Positions 37,762 through 47,123 of a stretch of DNA of 64,000 nt are shown in pieces. The translations under genes were made by a program, and so were the position numbers. The notes under the pieces are model-generated. The model was not told the origin of the DNA, did not search any database, and was given only the letters and a program-made list of their open reading frames with translations. Position 1 is the first letter of the stretch; the number at the start of each line of letters is the position of its first letter. The stretch spans positions 19,781,001-19,845,000 of the forward strand of contig NC_088926.1 of NCBI RefSeq assembly GCF_038396675.1, given 5' to 3'. This DNA is from Hydra vulgaris. Its lineage: Eukaryota > Cnidaria > Hydrozoa > Anthoathecata > Hydridae.

Positions 37762-39947
37762 AGTCTTTTGTTTTTTCTTTTTTTTTCAATATATTGTACA
37801 TATATATACTGTATCTATATAAAGTAAATACACTTAGAGTGTTTTTATTACTTTTGCTTTCTTTGTTCCGCCGAATTTTTTTTCTTAGAGCTGTTTTTTA
37901 GCAAAGTCGCACGTAAAGTATCTAAAGCACGTAAAGTATCTAAAAAAAATACTTTAAATATTTTTAGGAATAACGAACATCATCTTTTAATTATTACAGA
38001 TGGTCAGATGATGTTAAATGTGCTTCATACTTGTTTATTAAAACGCATTTCTAAGGTTAGTATGTCATAGCTAATGCTGATGAACCTGAGACCACTTTTG
38101 ATGTATCACAAATTTTTGTTGCTGTTTTAGGGTAGTTCCTCAACCTTTCACCTTGTGCATTTGCTAAAAACCTTTTAAAAGGTCTAATTACTGAAATTTT
38201 ATTGGCTGACGCTAATGGCTACAATTTGGTGGGGAAGACAACGAGAATTAAAAGAAGAGTAGTTATCCCCAAAAAAAAGTTTTATATTTATTCAAAGGCT
38301 TCGCATGTTTAATAAAATGTTTCAAACATAATTAAAACTGGATATCTTTGACGTAGCCATTTTCATCTGCACCAAATATATACGGAGGGACCATTGTTAA
38401 TAAAATAATCTTTGTAATTACTGCAAGGAAAAACACTTTAAAAGGCATATAAAGCCGTTACCACTTTACCATTTGTTTCTCTGTTCTTAGAGATTATTGC
38501 AGAAACATTTTTTTGCCATCGGTTGCTTCAATTTTACTACTTTAATACTGAAAACACACCAAATTTGCAAATGTTCCATATTAATCAAGCGCTCAATTCT
38601 CAACATTAAATGATGTTGCTCTAACAAGACTAATTCCGTTAGGTTAGGTTTCCTAATAGAAAGTTAAGGATTTCAATTTAAAGTTTGCGTATGTACCCAC
38701 CACCAAAATGCAATATTTTTAAGAAACATTATACAATGGAAATGTACCTGCAAAGGTCTAATGATAAAAATTGTTTGTGATGTGACAAGTTATAAGTGCA
38801 CGGTTTACTGAGATAATAACTTTTAGGAGTAGTTTCTTTAGACAGTTTCCTTAATTGCGTGAGACTTTCGATGATGTTCATTCTGATTTGAACCACCTAC
38901 CCAGCACAATAAAAGAAATCCCCCGCAATATTAAACTAAGCTTATCTGCCGTGTTATTAAATAAAAATTTCAAATGTTAATTCTATAAAACTATTTTAAA
39001 ATGTCTATTAAAAGCAAAATACATTTATTTTTAACTAGTGCCTAATTAAATTTGTTATAAAGGAAAGTTTATAAAGAAGTTTTTTTTTATATATAAAATG
39101 AATTGTAGATCAATTTAAAACAAATTTTATTTTTATTCTAGATGATCTTTTTAATTCTGTATATAAGAAGCTTCAAAGTGTGACCACAACAAATGAAGAA
39201 AATAATGCACAACGCTTAGCTCATACAAACAATTCCTATAGTTTTTTAAATTTTTCAGAATCAGCCAAATTGGATGATACAGCTTCGTCCGAGAATAAGG
39301 TTATCGATAACTGCACTCAAACCTGTAAGTTTAATGAAGAATATAAAGAAACTTCATTTCAATTTACTAACAATAAACCGAGTAACAATCAACTTGTTGA
39401 CGATGAATATATAATTAGTATAAGCGCTAAAAACGAAGGTAGTCACAAAGAAAAAAGTCATAAGAAACATAGCAAAAACGAAGATAACGAAATTGAAAGT
39501 AGTAAAACAGAGAATGAAGATAGCTGTAAAGTTGAAATTATTGTTCCAAACAGAAATAACCAAATTAAGTTTACAAAATTAAAAACAAGTCATGCTAACT
39601 TAGAAGAACCTTGCAATTTTGAAATTTTAGACGAAGGATCGGTCATCAAATTTGAAAATCAAACAAATACGAGACCAATTAGAAATCGCTCTTTCACAAC
39701 AATTGATCAGAGCAGCGTTTGTAATTTGATAAAAAATCATCGCTCTTTTACAACCACAGATGAAACTACATACAGCGATTCAACTAACCATCATCCTAGA
39801 TGCTCTGTGGAACTAAATAAATTAAACCACGAAAACAAACAAGTAATCCATCTTGATATTGTGCAATACCAACCAAAAAAGATAACTAACAGGGATAGGG
39901 CAAACATTCGCAGAAAACTCGTTTACAGAAACACCATACACAGGTAA
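28642..39947 (+). CDS. Voltage-gated potassium channel alpha subunit, Kv family (Shaw/Kv3-like), five exons
   Basis: Plasma-membrane channel, four subunits per pore, opening on depolarisation to let K+ out. Exons: 28642-28935, 29307-29534, 30853-31296, 32952-33240, 39142-39947. All junctions are GT-AG and keep frame (phases 0,0,0,1), giving 686 residues. T1 tetramerisation domain about 19-125 ([28 protein letters not shown]) with zinc motif H86-x5-C92-x20-C113C114, found in non-Shaker Kv channels. S1 177-195, S2 208-228, S3 237-256, S4 with R268, R271, R274, R277, K280, R283, S5 296-319, filter TVGYGD 344-349, S6 358-384. The usual S6 PVP hinge reads PIS (375-377), which is odd. The C-terminal tail is long and hydrophilic. 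The start is the second codon of an ATG ATG pair or the first. Which Kv subfamily it truly belongs to needs a tree. Confidence 0.93.
29307..29534 (+). CDS. Kv channel exon 2 (end of T1 and linker)
   Basis: Residues 99-174. Acceptor TTTTTAG at 29301-29306, donor AAT then GTATGT at 29535. ELEFWGVDE and QPCCW complete the T1 zinc site; a charged linker to S1 follows. Confidence 0.9.
29798..29881. repeat. (TA)n microsatellite in Kv intron 2
   Basis: About 42 TA units in the 1.3-kb intron. The rest of the intron is A/T-rich with an inverted repeat aaagcaatatgttttagcta/…aacatattgctttg at 30138-30170. Confidence 0.96.
30853..31296 (+). CDS. Kv channel exon 3 (S1-S5)
   Basis: Residues 175-322. Acceptor after a run of ten T (TTTTTTAG), donor AAG then GTATTT. 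It holds S1 to S5 including the voltage sensor. S2 carries TLDLILR where most Kv channels have T-F-E-F-x-x-R, so the charge-transfer acid is Asp here. The S1-S2 and S3-S4 loops are short. Confidence 0.93.
31785..31882. repeat. (TG)n microsatellite in Kv intron 3
   Basis: About 48 TG units with one CG variant, preceded by a short (TA)n. A second short (TG)n lies at 32597-32616. Confidence 0.97.
31905..32057 (-). mobile_element. tRNA-derived SINE with two internal foldbacks, in Kv intron 3
   Basis: The minus strand has an A-box-like start (GGTGGTGGTGCAGTTGCTAG, from 32057), the phrase ttctggctcagaaccaag shared with 19752-19842, and a B-box-like GGTGCGAGGTTCGAC. The body is unusual: 31957-32003 and 31905-31951 are each near-perfect hairpins with arms of about 21-22 bp (gacgccagcttaaccc… and actaggaacttt…). 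The aggaggcgtaaagttcc phrase corresponds to ggaggcgtgaacttcc of other copies. Confidence 0.7.
32952..33240 (+). CDS. Kv channel exon 4 (pore loop and S6)
   Basis: Residues 323-418 plus one base. Acceptor ATATTAG, donor GATG then GTATTT, phase 1. It encodes [21 protein letters not shown]6 with [20 protein letters not shown], and the start of the cytoplasmic tail. Confidence 0.93.
33322..33374 (+). CDS. Possible alternative short terminal exon of the Kv channel
   Basis: Acceptor CTTTTAACAG (33312-33321) lies 81 nt after the exon 4 donor. In phase 1 it gives [17 protein letters not shown] and a stop. The 81-nt intron is itself free of stops in frame, so retaining it would also give a continuous protein with 27 extra, largely hydrophobic residues. 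Use of this exon would make a channel of about 436 residues lacking the long tail encoded at 39142. Evidence is the splice signal and phase only. Confidence 0.45.
33516..35021 (+). mobile_element. hAT element relic inside Kv intron 4
   Basis: The left end CAATGCCGGATTTAC and right end GTAAACCCGGCCCTG are degraded inverted repeats (the family form is close to CAGGGCCGGATTTAC). The flanks gttaagaa (33508-33515) and gtaagaat (35022-35029) look like an 8-bp target duplication changed by an indel. Internally the + strand reads [20 protein letters not shown] (33855 onward), then [13 protein letters not shown] and [11 protein letters not shown] in shifted frames (33945-34035), the DUF4371/RNase-H-like core of hAT transposases. 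[20 protein letters not shown] (34690-34755) follows. Stops throughout; the C-terminal dimerisation domain is missing. Confidence 0.8.
35922..36060. repeat. Foldback element with arms of about 50 bp
   Basis: The left arm tttatacctatgtcaaatga… through …gggatgac and the right arm …gccatccc through tcatttggcataggtataaa are reverse complements with a few mismatches, around a centre of about 40 bp. A miniature inverted-repeat element in the composite region. Confidence 0.7.
36568..36642 (-). repeat. tRNA-like (SINE head or tRNA pseudogene) segment
   Basis: The minus strand shows TTGGCCAAGAGGTTAATG (A-box-like) and, about 40 nt on, GAGTTCGATTCCCG (B-box-like). No 7-bp acceptor stem or credible anticodon arm can be drawn, so a functional tRNA is not supported. 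Confidence 0.45.
37703..37759. repeat. (TA)n microsatellite in Kv intron 4
   Basis: About 28 TA units. Confidence 0.95.
37780..39100. other. Remainder of Kv intron 4, nothing recognised
   Basis: AT-rich, no gene supported. A direct pair gcacgtaaagtatctaaa occurs at 37908-37943. Confidence 0.4.
39142..39947 (+). CDS. Kv channel exon 5 (cytoplasmic C-terminal tail)
   Basis: Acceptor TTATTCTAG (39133-39141). Phase 1 joins GAT-GAT ([17 protein letters not shown]) to exon 4. It encodes 267 residues, charged and Asn/Ser/Thr rich, with two R-S-F-T-T-x-D repeats (about 39690 and 39741) and a conserved end [23 protein letters not shown]. It stops at 39945-39947. The last codons (CACAG then GTAACT) form a good donor, so the true end may lie on a further exon; the paralogous exon at 24999 continues about 40 residues past this point. 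Confidence 0.88.
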
Positions 39948-40077
39948 CTGTCATGTTAATTTGCAAAATAAAACACTGAGAAGATTTGGTGTTGTACAAT
40001 AGTTTAAAAATAATTGTCAATCTGCTCTGAAAAAACTTTATTACTCTGAAGCTATATATAAACATTATCATACCGAT

Positions 40078-40083
40078 AAATAA
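40078..40083 (+). terminator. Possible polyadenylation signal of the Kv gene
   Basis: AATAAA in the context gataaataaag, 131 nt after the stop codon of exon 5. Confidence 0.4.
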
Positions 40084-40240
40084 AGTTAATGTCTATGAAA
40101 GAAAAATAATAATCAAGCTAACTACTTATAATATTATAGTATGTACACAAACTTAAACGGAATAGTAATGTACAAAATAAAAACCTTTTTCATTACTGAT
40201 AAAAGAGTTATTGTAGTTTTTATATTAAAGATTTTATTAT

Positions 40241-40530
40241 GTTTGGTGGTTTATGGTTAGTGGTTTATGATTAGTGGTTTATGGTTAGTGGTTTATGGTT
40301 AGTGGTTTAGGATTAGTGGTTTATGGTTAGTGGTTTATGGTTAGTGGTTTATGGTTAGTGGTTTATGGTTAGTGGTTTATGATTAGTGGTTTATGGTTAG
40401 TGGTTTATGGTTAGTGGTTTATGGCTAGTGGTTAGTGGTTAGTGGTTTATGGTTAGTGGTTTATGGTTAGTGGTTTATGATTAGTGGTTTTTGATTAGTG
40501 GTTTATGGTTAGTGGTTTATGGTTAGTGTT
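40241..40530. repeat. G-rich 14-bp minisatellite (tggtttatggttag)
   Basis: About 20 units of TGGTTTATGGTTAG with point variants (gattag, ggctag) and one short partial unit near 40430. One strand is purine/T-rich with GGTT clusters, resembling telomere-like repeats without being TTAGGG. It lies about 300 bp after the Kv gene. Confidence 0.95.
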
Positions 40531-41504
40531 TTTTTACAAACAAAATGGTTTTGCTTTTAAACTAAATATTAAAACTAAACTAAAATAAAATTAGTAAATA
40601 CTAAAAGATAATAAATTACTAAAACTAAAACAGATTTATCAAGTTAAAAAAGTTGATAAAATCCGCGAAAGTAGGCTCTTTTTAAACTTAACTTGAATTT
40701 AATTTTACGTATTGAGAAAACTTTCTGATCCAAATAAAATCATTTTTATTTAAAAACAAAGTTATTTTGCTAAAAAACTTCTTTAGCATTAGCTTTAGTA
40801 ACATTTTAAACTTTTTACTAATTTACTAAACAGTACAAAAAAGTAACAGTACCAGTAATTGACCATGTGTCAGTAGTTGACCATTTAGAAGAAAATTTTT
40901 TTAAATAAGCCCTACTACTAAAATACTCTCCTACCATTTGGTTGTATATACGGAAACGCGGTAAACATTTAACAGCTGTGAACAAAAATGGTTTACAGTC
41001 AATGTTAATGCATTATGCTCTTGTCTATGTTATTAAGTTTATTTCTGCAATTTACCAAGGAGAAGCTACAAACAAATTAATTTTAAAAGGTAAGTACCAT
41101 TTATTTTCATGTTACATAATTTTATTTTGAAATAGGTATGTTTGATACTAAATAAAAGTTATTTATTATCTGTTTACTGCCATCTGAAGTCAGTTATGAG
41201 GGTGGTCATATATTAGATCAGAAAATTTAAATAATCTAGTAGTTAACGAGGGGTAGTATATTAATCAGTTATTCCATTGTTTATCTTAACTCATCGTAAC
41301 ATAGCAGCAACGTAGCATGTTTCATGTTTTGATAGCAAACTAAACTTGTTTCTATATTCTTAACATAATTTTTGTCATATAAGGTTTAAGATAACTTTTG
41401 TCTTATAAAGGCTTAACATAAGGTTTGTCTAAACCAGGTGGTTAAATACTAAAACAATAATGTGTCAACTTCTGAATCAATTTTTTTTTTTGTATTTTCT
41501 AAGA

Positions 41505-41790
41505 TTCATAACGCCTGCCATAAAAAGTCAATTTCGAAAATACTCAGAGAAAGCGATGAAGGAAGCCATCCAAGGTGTAAAGAATAATAATACACCAGTC
41601 CGGGCAGCAGCTAAAAAACATAGTGTATTAAAAATTACTCAAAAATAAAAATTGGAAGGCAAGTCACCCATTGAAAGAAAAAGAGATTTCAAACCGTCCT
41701 AAGCTATAAAGAGGAAATAGTTAGTGCGAACTGGATTCTAAAAATGGTCGAAGCAGGATTCCCTGTAACTACTGTGTATCATTAAAAAAA
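41505..41790 (+). pseudogene. pogo/Tigger-like transposase N-terminal fragment
   Basis: FRKYSEKAMKEAIQGVKNNN then TPVRAAAKKHSVLKIT (41530-41640) is the psq-type helix-turn-helix at the start of pogo-group transposases. It is followed, after a stop and frame change, by SPIERKRDFKP and NWILKMVEAGFPVTTVYH (41665-41785), matching the second DNA-binding (CENP-B-type) region. The sequence then ends in a hairpin (41813-41864). No catalytic domain remains. Confidence 0.75.
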
Positions 41791-41812
41791 AAAGTTCAAA
41801 ATTGCGTACAAC

Positions 41813-41864
41813 GGTTGGTGACTAACTTTAGTCCCCAATCGTTGACTAAAGTTAGTAACCAACC
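41813..41864. repeat. 21-bp hairpin at the end of the pogo fragment
   Basis: ggttggtgactaactttagt and its inverted copy (one mismatch in 21) enclose a 10-nt loop. It lies where the transposase fragment breaks off. Confidence 0.75.
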
Positions 41865-43149
41865 CAATGCTATCAGCAGTGTTGTAACACCATTAGTGAT
41901 CTATAAATATGAGCGGCTGCCTATGGAAATAACTGTAAACTCTCCTTCCAGTTAGGCACTAGAAAAAAACTTGATTTGTAGGAAAAAAAGCGACTTTAAA
42001 TCAACAAAAAAAAAAGTTTTTTATATTGTTTTCTTGCGTTTTATAAATTTTCCTAACTTTGTTTTGAAAAATGTTAAAAAACCTCTTTTTAAAATTCGAA
42101 ACTCCGATAAAATGTCAATAAAATAATTATTGATCTGAATATAATGAAACAATGAAATTTAAAATAAAAAAAGCAAGCTTACTATGATGTGACAGAGGCT
42201 AAACCTCTGCAGTTACAAATAACTACTTGTCTAGACGTAAGATGTAGACGTAAAAAGGACTCAGTAAAAATATAACACATCATCTGGCTGTTAAACATTT
42301 TAATAAAAAGCCATCATCTGGCGGTTAAACATTTTTATAAAAAAACCAGGAACAAAAATAAAACCTTTTTTGACATACATAAAGTAAATTTTAACAAAAA
42401 CAAAAACTCAATATGACTTTTTAAATTTTTTTAACTGGGTTTAACCTTAATTAAAGAGATTTTATTATAATCTTTAAACAGGTTAAATATCGGTTAATCA
42501 ACAAAAAAATGAAAAAGCAAAGTATTCATTAAAGTATTAGCATTTTAAAAAACAACATTTTTATTTATTTTCATTTTTGCTTCTTATAAAAAAATTAATT
42601 ACAATAGTCGTCATTTTATATAATTACATTTAAGTTTATATATAATAAGAATTTGGGCTTTATTTATAAATAAATAGGATTTCAAGGAAGATGTCTTACT
42701 TCATTCTTCTCATTTGATTTAAATCATTATTTAAACTATAAATCTAAAATTGACTGTTTACAAAAAACGAATATTTTTATTTTTAAACCCATTCCATACA
42801 TTCCTTGATTTTTTAATCTGTGTTCTTTATATTTAGTAGGTTTCATAGACAACTTTTATTGTTACTGTTTGTTTGTTCGTATAAAATTATCAATATAAAT
42901 GAATGTAAAAAACAAGTGTCAAAGTTTATTTATTATGAATTAATTATTTTCATATCTTAAAATAGTTACTTTGCATGAAGATAGCTTTTTTGTATTTCAT
43001 TCTGCATGGTAAATATCTTTTTAAGTTTAACAAGTTGGCTATTTGCCCAGCTAATAAAGACAAAAATAATAAAAATAGAAATTAGGCAGAAGTATATTAA
43101 TTAAATACATTAAGAAATTTATTTATAGATTTATTTGGTAATTCACGGT

Positions 43150-43236
<87 letters not shown>

Positions 43237-44584
43237 TTTATTTTTACAGACAGAATAAGCAAAGGAATGTTTAAAGTAGAAGTTTAAAAATAAAGCTATA
43301 ATTTAATAATTAGAAGACGACTAAAAAAAAAGCTAAATTAATTACCATTTGCATAACATAAAAAAAAGTCGTTGTTTACCATGCATATAATAAATTGACG
43401 CTTTCTTTAATATAAGAAAAGATCGTTTTAAAAAATGTGCATGCAAAATTTTTTACATTTGTACGCTTTTTCGACAATAGAAAATATAGCTGTAAAATGA
43501 TTTCAAGGTAAAATCTTACACAAAATTTTTAAATATACTTCTCCATTTGTTTTGTAGTTGTATACGACATAAATAATTATAAACATAAGTTGCAATTATT
43601 ATAAGTTTGTGTTTATCATAGTATAAAGCAAGCAGTATTTATACAAGTATAAAGACCATTAGAAAGAACATTTGTATACATTTAGAGACATTTCTGGTGG
43701 GAAATCGTCTGGAAACTAGCTAGCAATATTCGTAACAATTTAGATTTGGTGGCGATTAGCTAGCAAAAGTTATATTACTTAATCACATCCATACCATTAT
43801 TACATTATTACTATTACATTATCTTATTATTATCACATTATCCTATTTGCTTTCTTCAACACAGACGCTTATGTGAACTAAAAAAAGTAATAGTCAGAAG
43901 TAGTTGAGTTAAAAAGACGACATAATGAAATGTAGACATAAAGAAATGTAGACATTTAAGTAACACATTAAATGTAGTCATTTAAGAAACACAAAAACTA
44001 AAAAAACTCATTCCTCCAAGACAAAAATAATATACTTAATACAGCCAAATAAAATATTTTTTAATTAAAAATTTGATTGATTTTTTTTACGTAAATTTCT
44101 GAAAAATCAGACCAGAAAACTTTGGATTTCGCTAATGCATTTTACTATCTTTCTACGGCTTTTCTCTGATCTTAAATAAGATAATTGAAATATTACAAAA
44201 TTTTTTGGGGTTTTTATTCATTGTTCAGCCGTTCGGCTTTCTGACAGAAGTCAGTAGTAAGTCATGAAATATTTTTGTACATTTAGAGCTACTCTTTCTT
44301 TGAACCTTTTAAAGAAAGTGTTTAGGTTAGAGACATTCCTGTTTTTAACCTACAATATATATGATTATATTTTATCACGTGCCTAAGAAATAGCCAACCA
44401 AGACTAAGCTAGCGACAATGCTACGATATGTAGCCAGCAATATACCATAATACGATCGATAGCTACAAATCTGCAATTTCTAGATAGCAATGCGATAAAA
44501 TTGTATTGTTGTAAGTTCAATAATTATCATAAATATATTAAATCAAATTTATTAAAAGTTTTCATAATTTATGAATGAATTTCA
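41865..44584. other. AT-rich stretch without gene
   Basis: No coding signal in 2.7 kb apart from the microsatellite at 43158. Short direct repeats (catctggctgttaaacattt and catctggcggttaaacattt, 42281-42332). Confidence 0.45.
43158..43232. repeat. (TA)n microsatellite
   Basis: About 37 TA units. Confidence 0.96.
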
Positions 44585-44594
44585 TAATTTTTTA

Positions 44595-45140
44595 GTTTTT
44601 ATCGTCTACTGTATCAAAAGCTTTGCCAAGATCTTTAAAAACTCCGAGCGTAAACTCTTTTTGTTAAATGCCTTTAATATCGTGAACAATCTTAATAGTT
44701 GCATGGTCAGTGGAATTACCTGACTGAAATCTAATTTGTTTGTAAGTTTTTAAAACCGATTGTACACATTTCACTCTAGTATTTTTGAGAAGTAAGGGAG
44801 AATTGAAATCGGTCAAAAATTTGCAGGAGTAGAAATATCTGATTTAAAAACAGGAATAAACCTCGCAATTTTAAGTTTCTTAAGATAAACCCATTTTTTT
44901 AAAAATAGGTTAAAAATACGTCAAAGAGAGATTGTTAGGAATTTTACTAACATTTTTATTACATTACTACAAATAACATCAATCTCTACACTTTTCTTTC
45001 GAAAAAGATACACTCCATCTAAGAGCTTAGTTGAAGCAAAAAGCATTAAACTGGGGTTTGATGTTTTATTTTTTAGAAAATTAATCATTTAGCCGTTGCT
45101 TTTAATTTTCATGAGAATTTATGGTGTTATGCATGGATTT
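44595..45140 (-). pseudogene. LINE reverse transcriptase fragment
   Basis: The minus strand reads YKQIRFQSGNSTDHATIKIV (44745-44680; the family form is QxGFR-x-x-x-S-T-x-H-A), then EFTLGVFKDLGKAFDTVDDK (44665-44600), the palm motif with the first catalytic Asp (family form F-x-D-L-x-K-A-F-D). Upstream it decays through stops. The downstream parts (PQGS and FADD) are absent. It faces the RT fragment at 45296-45769 in opposite orientation, so they are two separate insertions. Confidence 0.75.
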
Positions 45141-45295
45141 TATAAATTTTTTTTTTGACACATCTCATAGTTAGAAAATGCTGTATTATAATATTGTTGA
45201 AGTTTATCGAGAAAGTTATCTACTCTGCATACGTAGGCGAGGATACTTGTTTTGATTTTATTATTTTTTCCATGCCCAATGATTAGCAATCATTA

Positions 45296-45769
45296 GTGTT
45301 TGAACACAAATCCCTTTTTTTTATCTTGAATACCATATACTGGGTTACTTCACATTTTGCTTTACTTAATCGTTTAAACATTGATCACAGAATACCAAAT
45401 TTTAGGACAGTAATCCAAACTCATGTTCAATCTGGAAGTCATTTTGCTCATTCAAGCTCTATTGTCCAATTATATAAAACTTTGGCTGTTCCAACACTAA
45501 TGTATGGTCTTGAGATTTGTGAATATAAAGAAGTATTAATGAAAAAGCTTGATATAGTTGGTAGTAACACACCAAAGTCCTGTAGGTTTCAAAATATTGC
45601 AAAAATTATATTCATCCCTTATTTCTATCCAGAATATATAAACAGCAATACAGCCAAACAAGCCAAACTTATTCTTTTGTTAAAAAATAGAATAACGTGT
45701 GATTATGTGATGTCATGGTTGAAAAACCATACAGCTCTACGACGTTTTTTAGATAATTTTTTGCATTAG
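45296..45769 (+). pseudogene. LINE reverse transcriptase C-terminal fragment
   Basis: 157 residues open: FAHSSSIVQLYKTLAVPTLM then YGLEICEYKEVLMKKLDIVG. This is the thumb/post-palm region of non-LTR reverse transcriptases (family form I-x-x-L-Y-K-x-x-x-x-P-x-L-x-Y-G-x-E-x-W). No EN or catalytic boxes. Open for its whole length but truncated at both ends. Confidence 0.7.
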
Positions 45770-46159
45770 TCATGAACTAAATATAGCCAAAATAATGTAA
45801 AGCAATAAAAATTTAAAACTTTTGTCTTAAAAAATATAATTCCTGAAAAGGATTTTCAAGTTTTAAAGTTTGAAATTGAGTGCTGGAACTCAAAGGAACA
45901 AAATACTTCGAGGGCATTCTTAAAGAAAATTTTCCAAGATGATTAAAATCCGTTTATCATTAATGTAACTGTAATGTATTATATAGTGGGTGTTTAACAA
46001 ATATAATAATAATTGCTTATAAATACACAAAAGCTTATAAATAACTACTTATAAATACAACAACCCTTTTCTTTCGAAAACCTTTAAATGTATGAACTAC
46101 TTATTAATTTGACAACTGAAAATTTGTTTTGGGCTCGATATATCATTTTTTTTTTTTTA

Positions 46160-46345
46160 ATTTAATATTTAGGTGCCCCAAGAAGTCCTAATGGTTTTAT
46201 CACAGAGCACCGCGGATGAGCATTTAATTGGAAGTCCACGCCTCCTCCTAATCGATGTCGTAAAACTTGCCCAGAGGTGGGGTTTGAACCACGGATCTTT
46301 TGTTTTTGAAGCAAGTGCGCTACCACTGCGCCACGGCTGCTCATA
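46160..46345 (-). mobile_element. tRNA-derived SINE, near full length
   Basis: The minus strand has GAGCAGCCGTGGCGCAGTGG (A-box TGGCGCAGTGG), TCCGTGGTTCAAACCCCAC (B-box), a lineage-specific body (ggaggaggcgtggacttcc, gctcatccgcggtgctctgt) and a tail gataaaaccattaggacttc…ggggcacct followed by a run of A (T on the + strand at 46148-46161). The tRNA-like spacing between boxes and the tail mark it as a Pol III SINE. Confidence 0.88.
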
Positions 46346-46576
46346 GCATCACTGATGATGATTGAGGAGCCGTGTCTAAACTAATAATGTTAAAATCAAC
46401 TTAAAATTTTTTTTTGAAACACCCCTGTTTAAATGCAAAATTGAAATTAAATTTATATCCATTTCTCCATCCATTCCTTCCATTATGTTTGCAGAATTAG
46501 GGTCATAATATAAAGTGTCAAAGTTTTGAAATACTTCGTTATTACCATAAAAATTAATATCCTGGTCAGAGTGTTT

Positions 46577-46634
46577 ATTTAAAAGCACAAGGCCTCTTGG
46601 TTTTGAGCCACAAGTCTAACCACAGCGTCACAGC
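46577..46634 (-). mobile_element. SINE head fragment
   Basis: The minus strand reads ctgtgacgctgtggttagac ttgtggctcaaaaccaagagg, the A-box half of the same SINE type. It is fused head to head with the + strand copy beginning at about 46632. Confidence 0.6.
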
Positions 46635-46815
46635 TGAATTGCGGTTGTAATGCAGTGTTTAGAGCACTTGCTTTAGAAGCAGGAGATCCAGGTTTGAAAC
46701 GAGGTCTAGACATTTTTTCGCATCACGGTACGGAAGGAGGCGTGAACTTCCTAGTTAAAATGCACTTCCGAAGAGCTCTGCGAAAAAACCGTTGGGTCTT
46801 CTTTTTTTTATTATT
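46632..46815 (+). mobile_element. tRNA-derived SINE, + strand copy
   Basis: A-box-like GCGGTTGTAATGCAGTGTTT, B-box-like CCAGGTTTGAAACGAGG, body cacggtacggaaggaggcgt gaacttcc and gctctgcgaaaaaaccgttg ggtcttc, then a T/A-rich tail. Same family as 46160-46345 and 50019-50226, with about 15-20% apparent divergence. Confidence 0.8.
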
Positions 46816-46832
46816 TTTAAACAGTTTTTTCA

Positions 46833-47123
46833 TTATTGTAGGCTAAAAGAGAAGTCGTCACTAATGTATACTTTCATTCCTTTATATTGATAAGAATCAA
46901 GAACTTTTACTTTATCTTTGTGACGTAGTATTTTTACAACTATTCTTCTTGTTTTCTTTTCTTTTTTTTCCTCAATTCGATGAGCCCACTCTATAATAAC
47001 GTTCTTTATATTTAGTTTGTTTTCAAATGAATTCATTATTTCCATATTAAATATAAAATCATTAATTCCACAATAAATATTACGAGTCAATTTGCCCCCG
47101 TGAGAACTTTGCATTCTTACCAC
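46833..47123 (-). pseudogene. LINE ORF1-type (RNA-binding) protein fragment
   Basis: 96 residues read on the minus strand. NVIIEWAHRIEEKKEKKTRR, IVVKILRHKDKVKVLDSYQY and KVYISDDFS correspond to the I-E-R-A-H-R, R-P-I-I-V-K-F and I-x-x-D-F-S blocks of ORF1 proteins of L1/CR1-like retrotransposons, which coat element RNA. It is truncated on both sides and directly abuts the SINE copy. Confidence 0.65.

Noticed and set aside
40942-41130. 62-codon open frame with a GTAAGT donor near 41090
   Set aside because: A possible lone exon (YIRKRGKHLTAVNKNGLQ), but there is no partner exon and no family I recognise.
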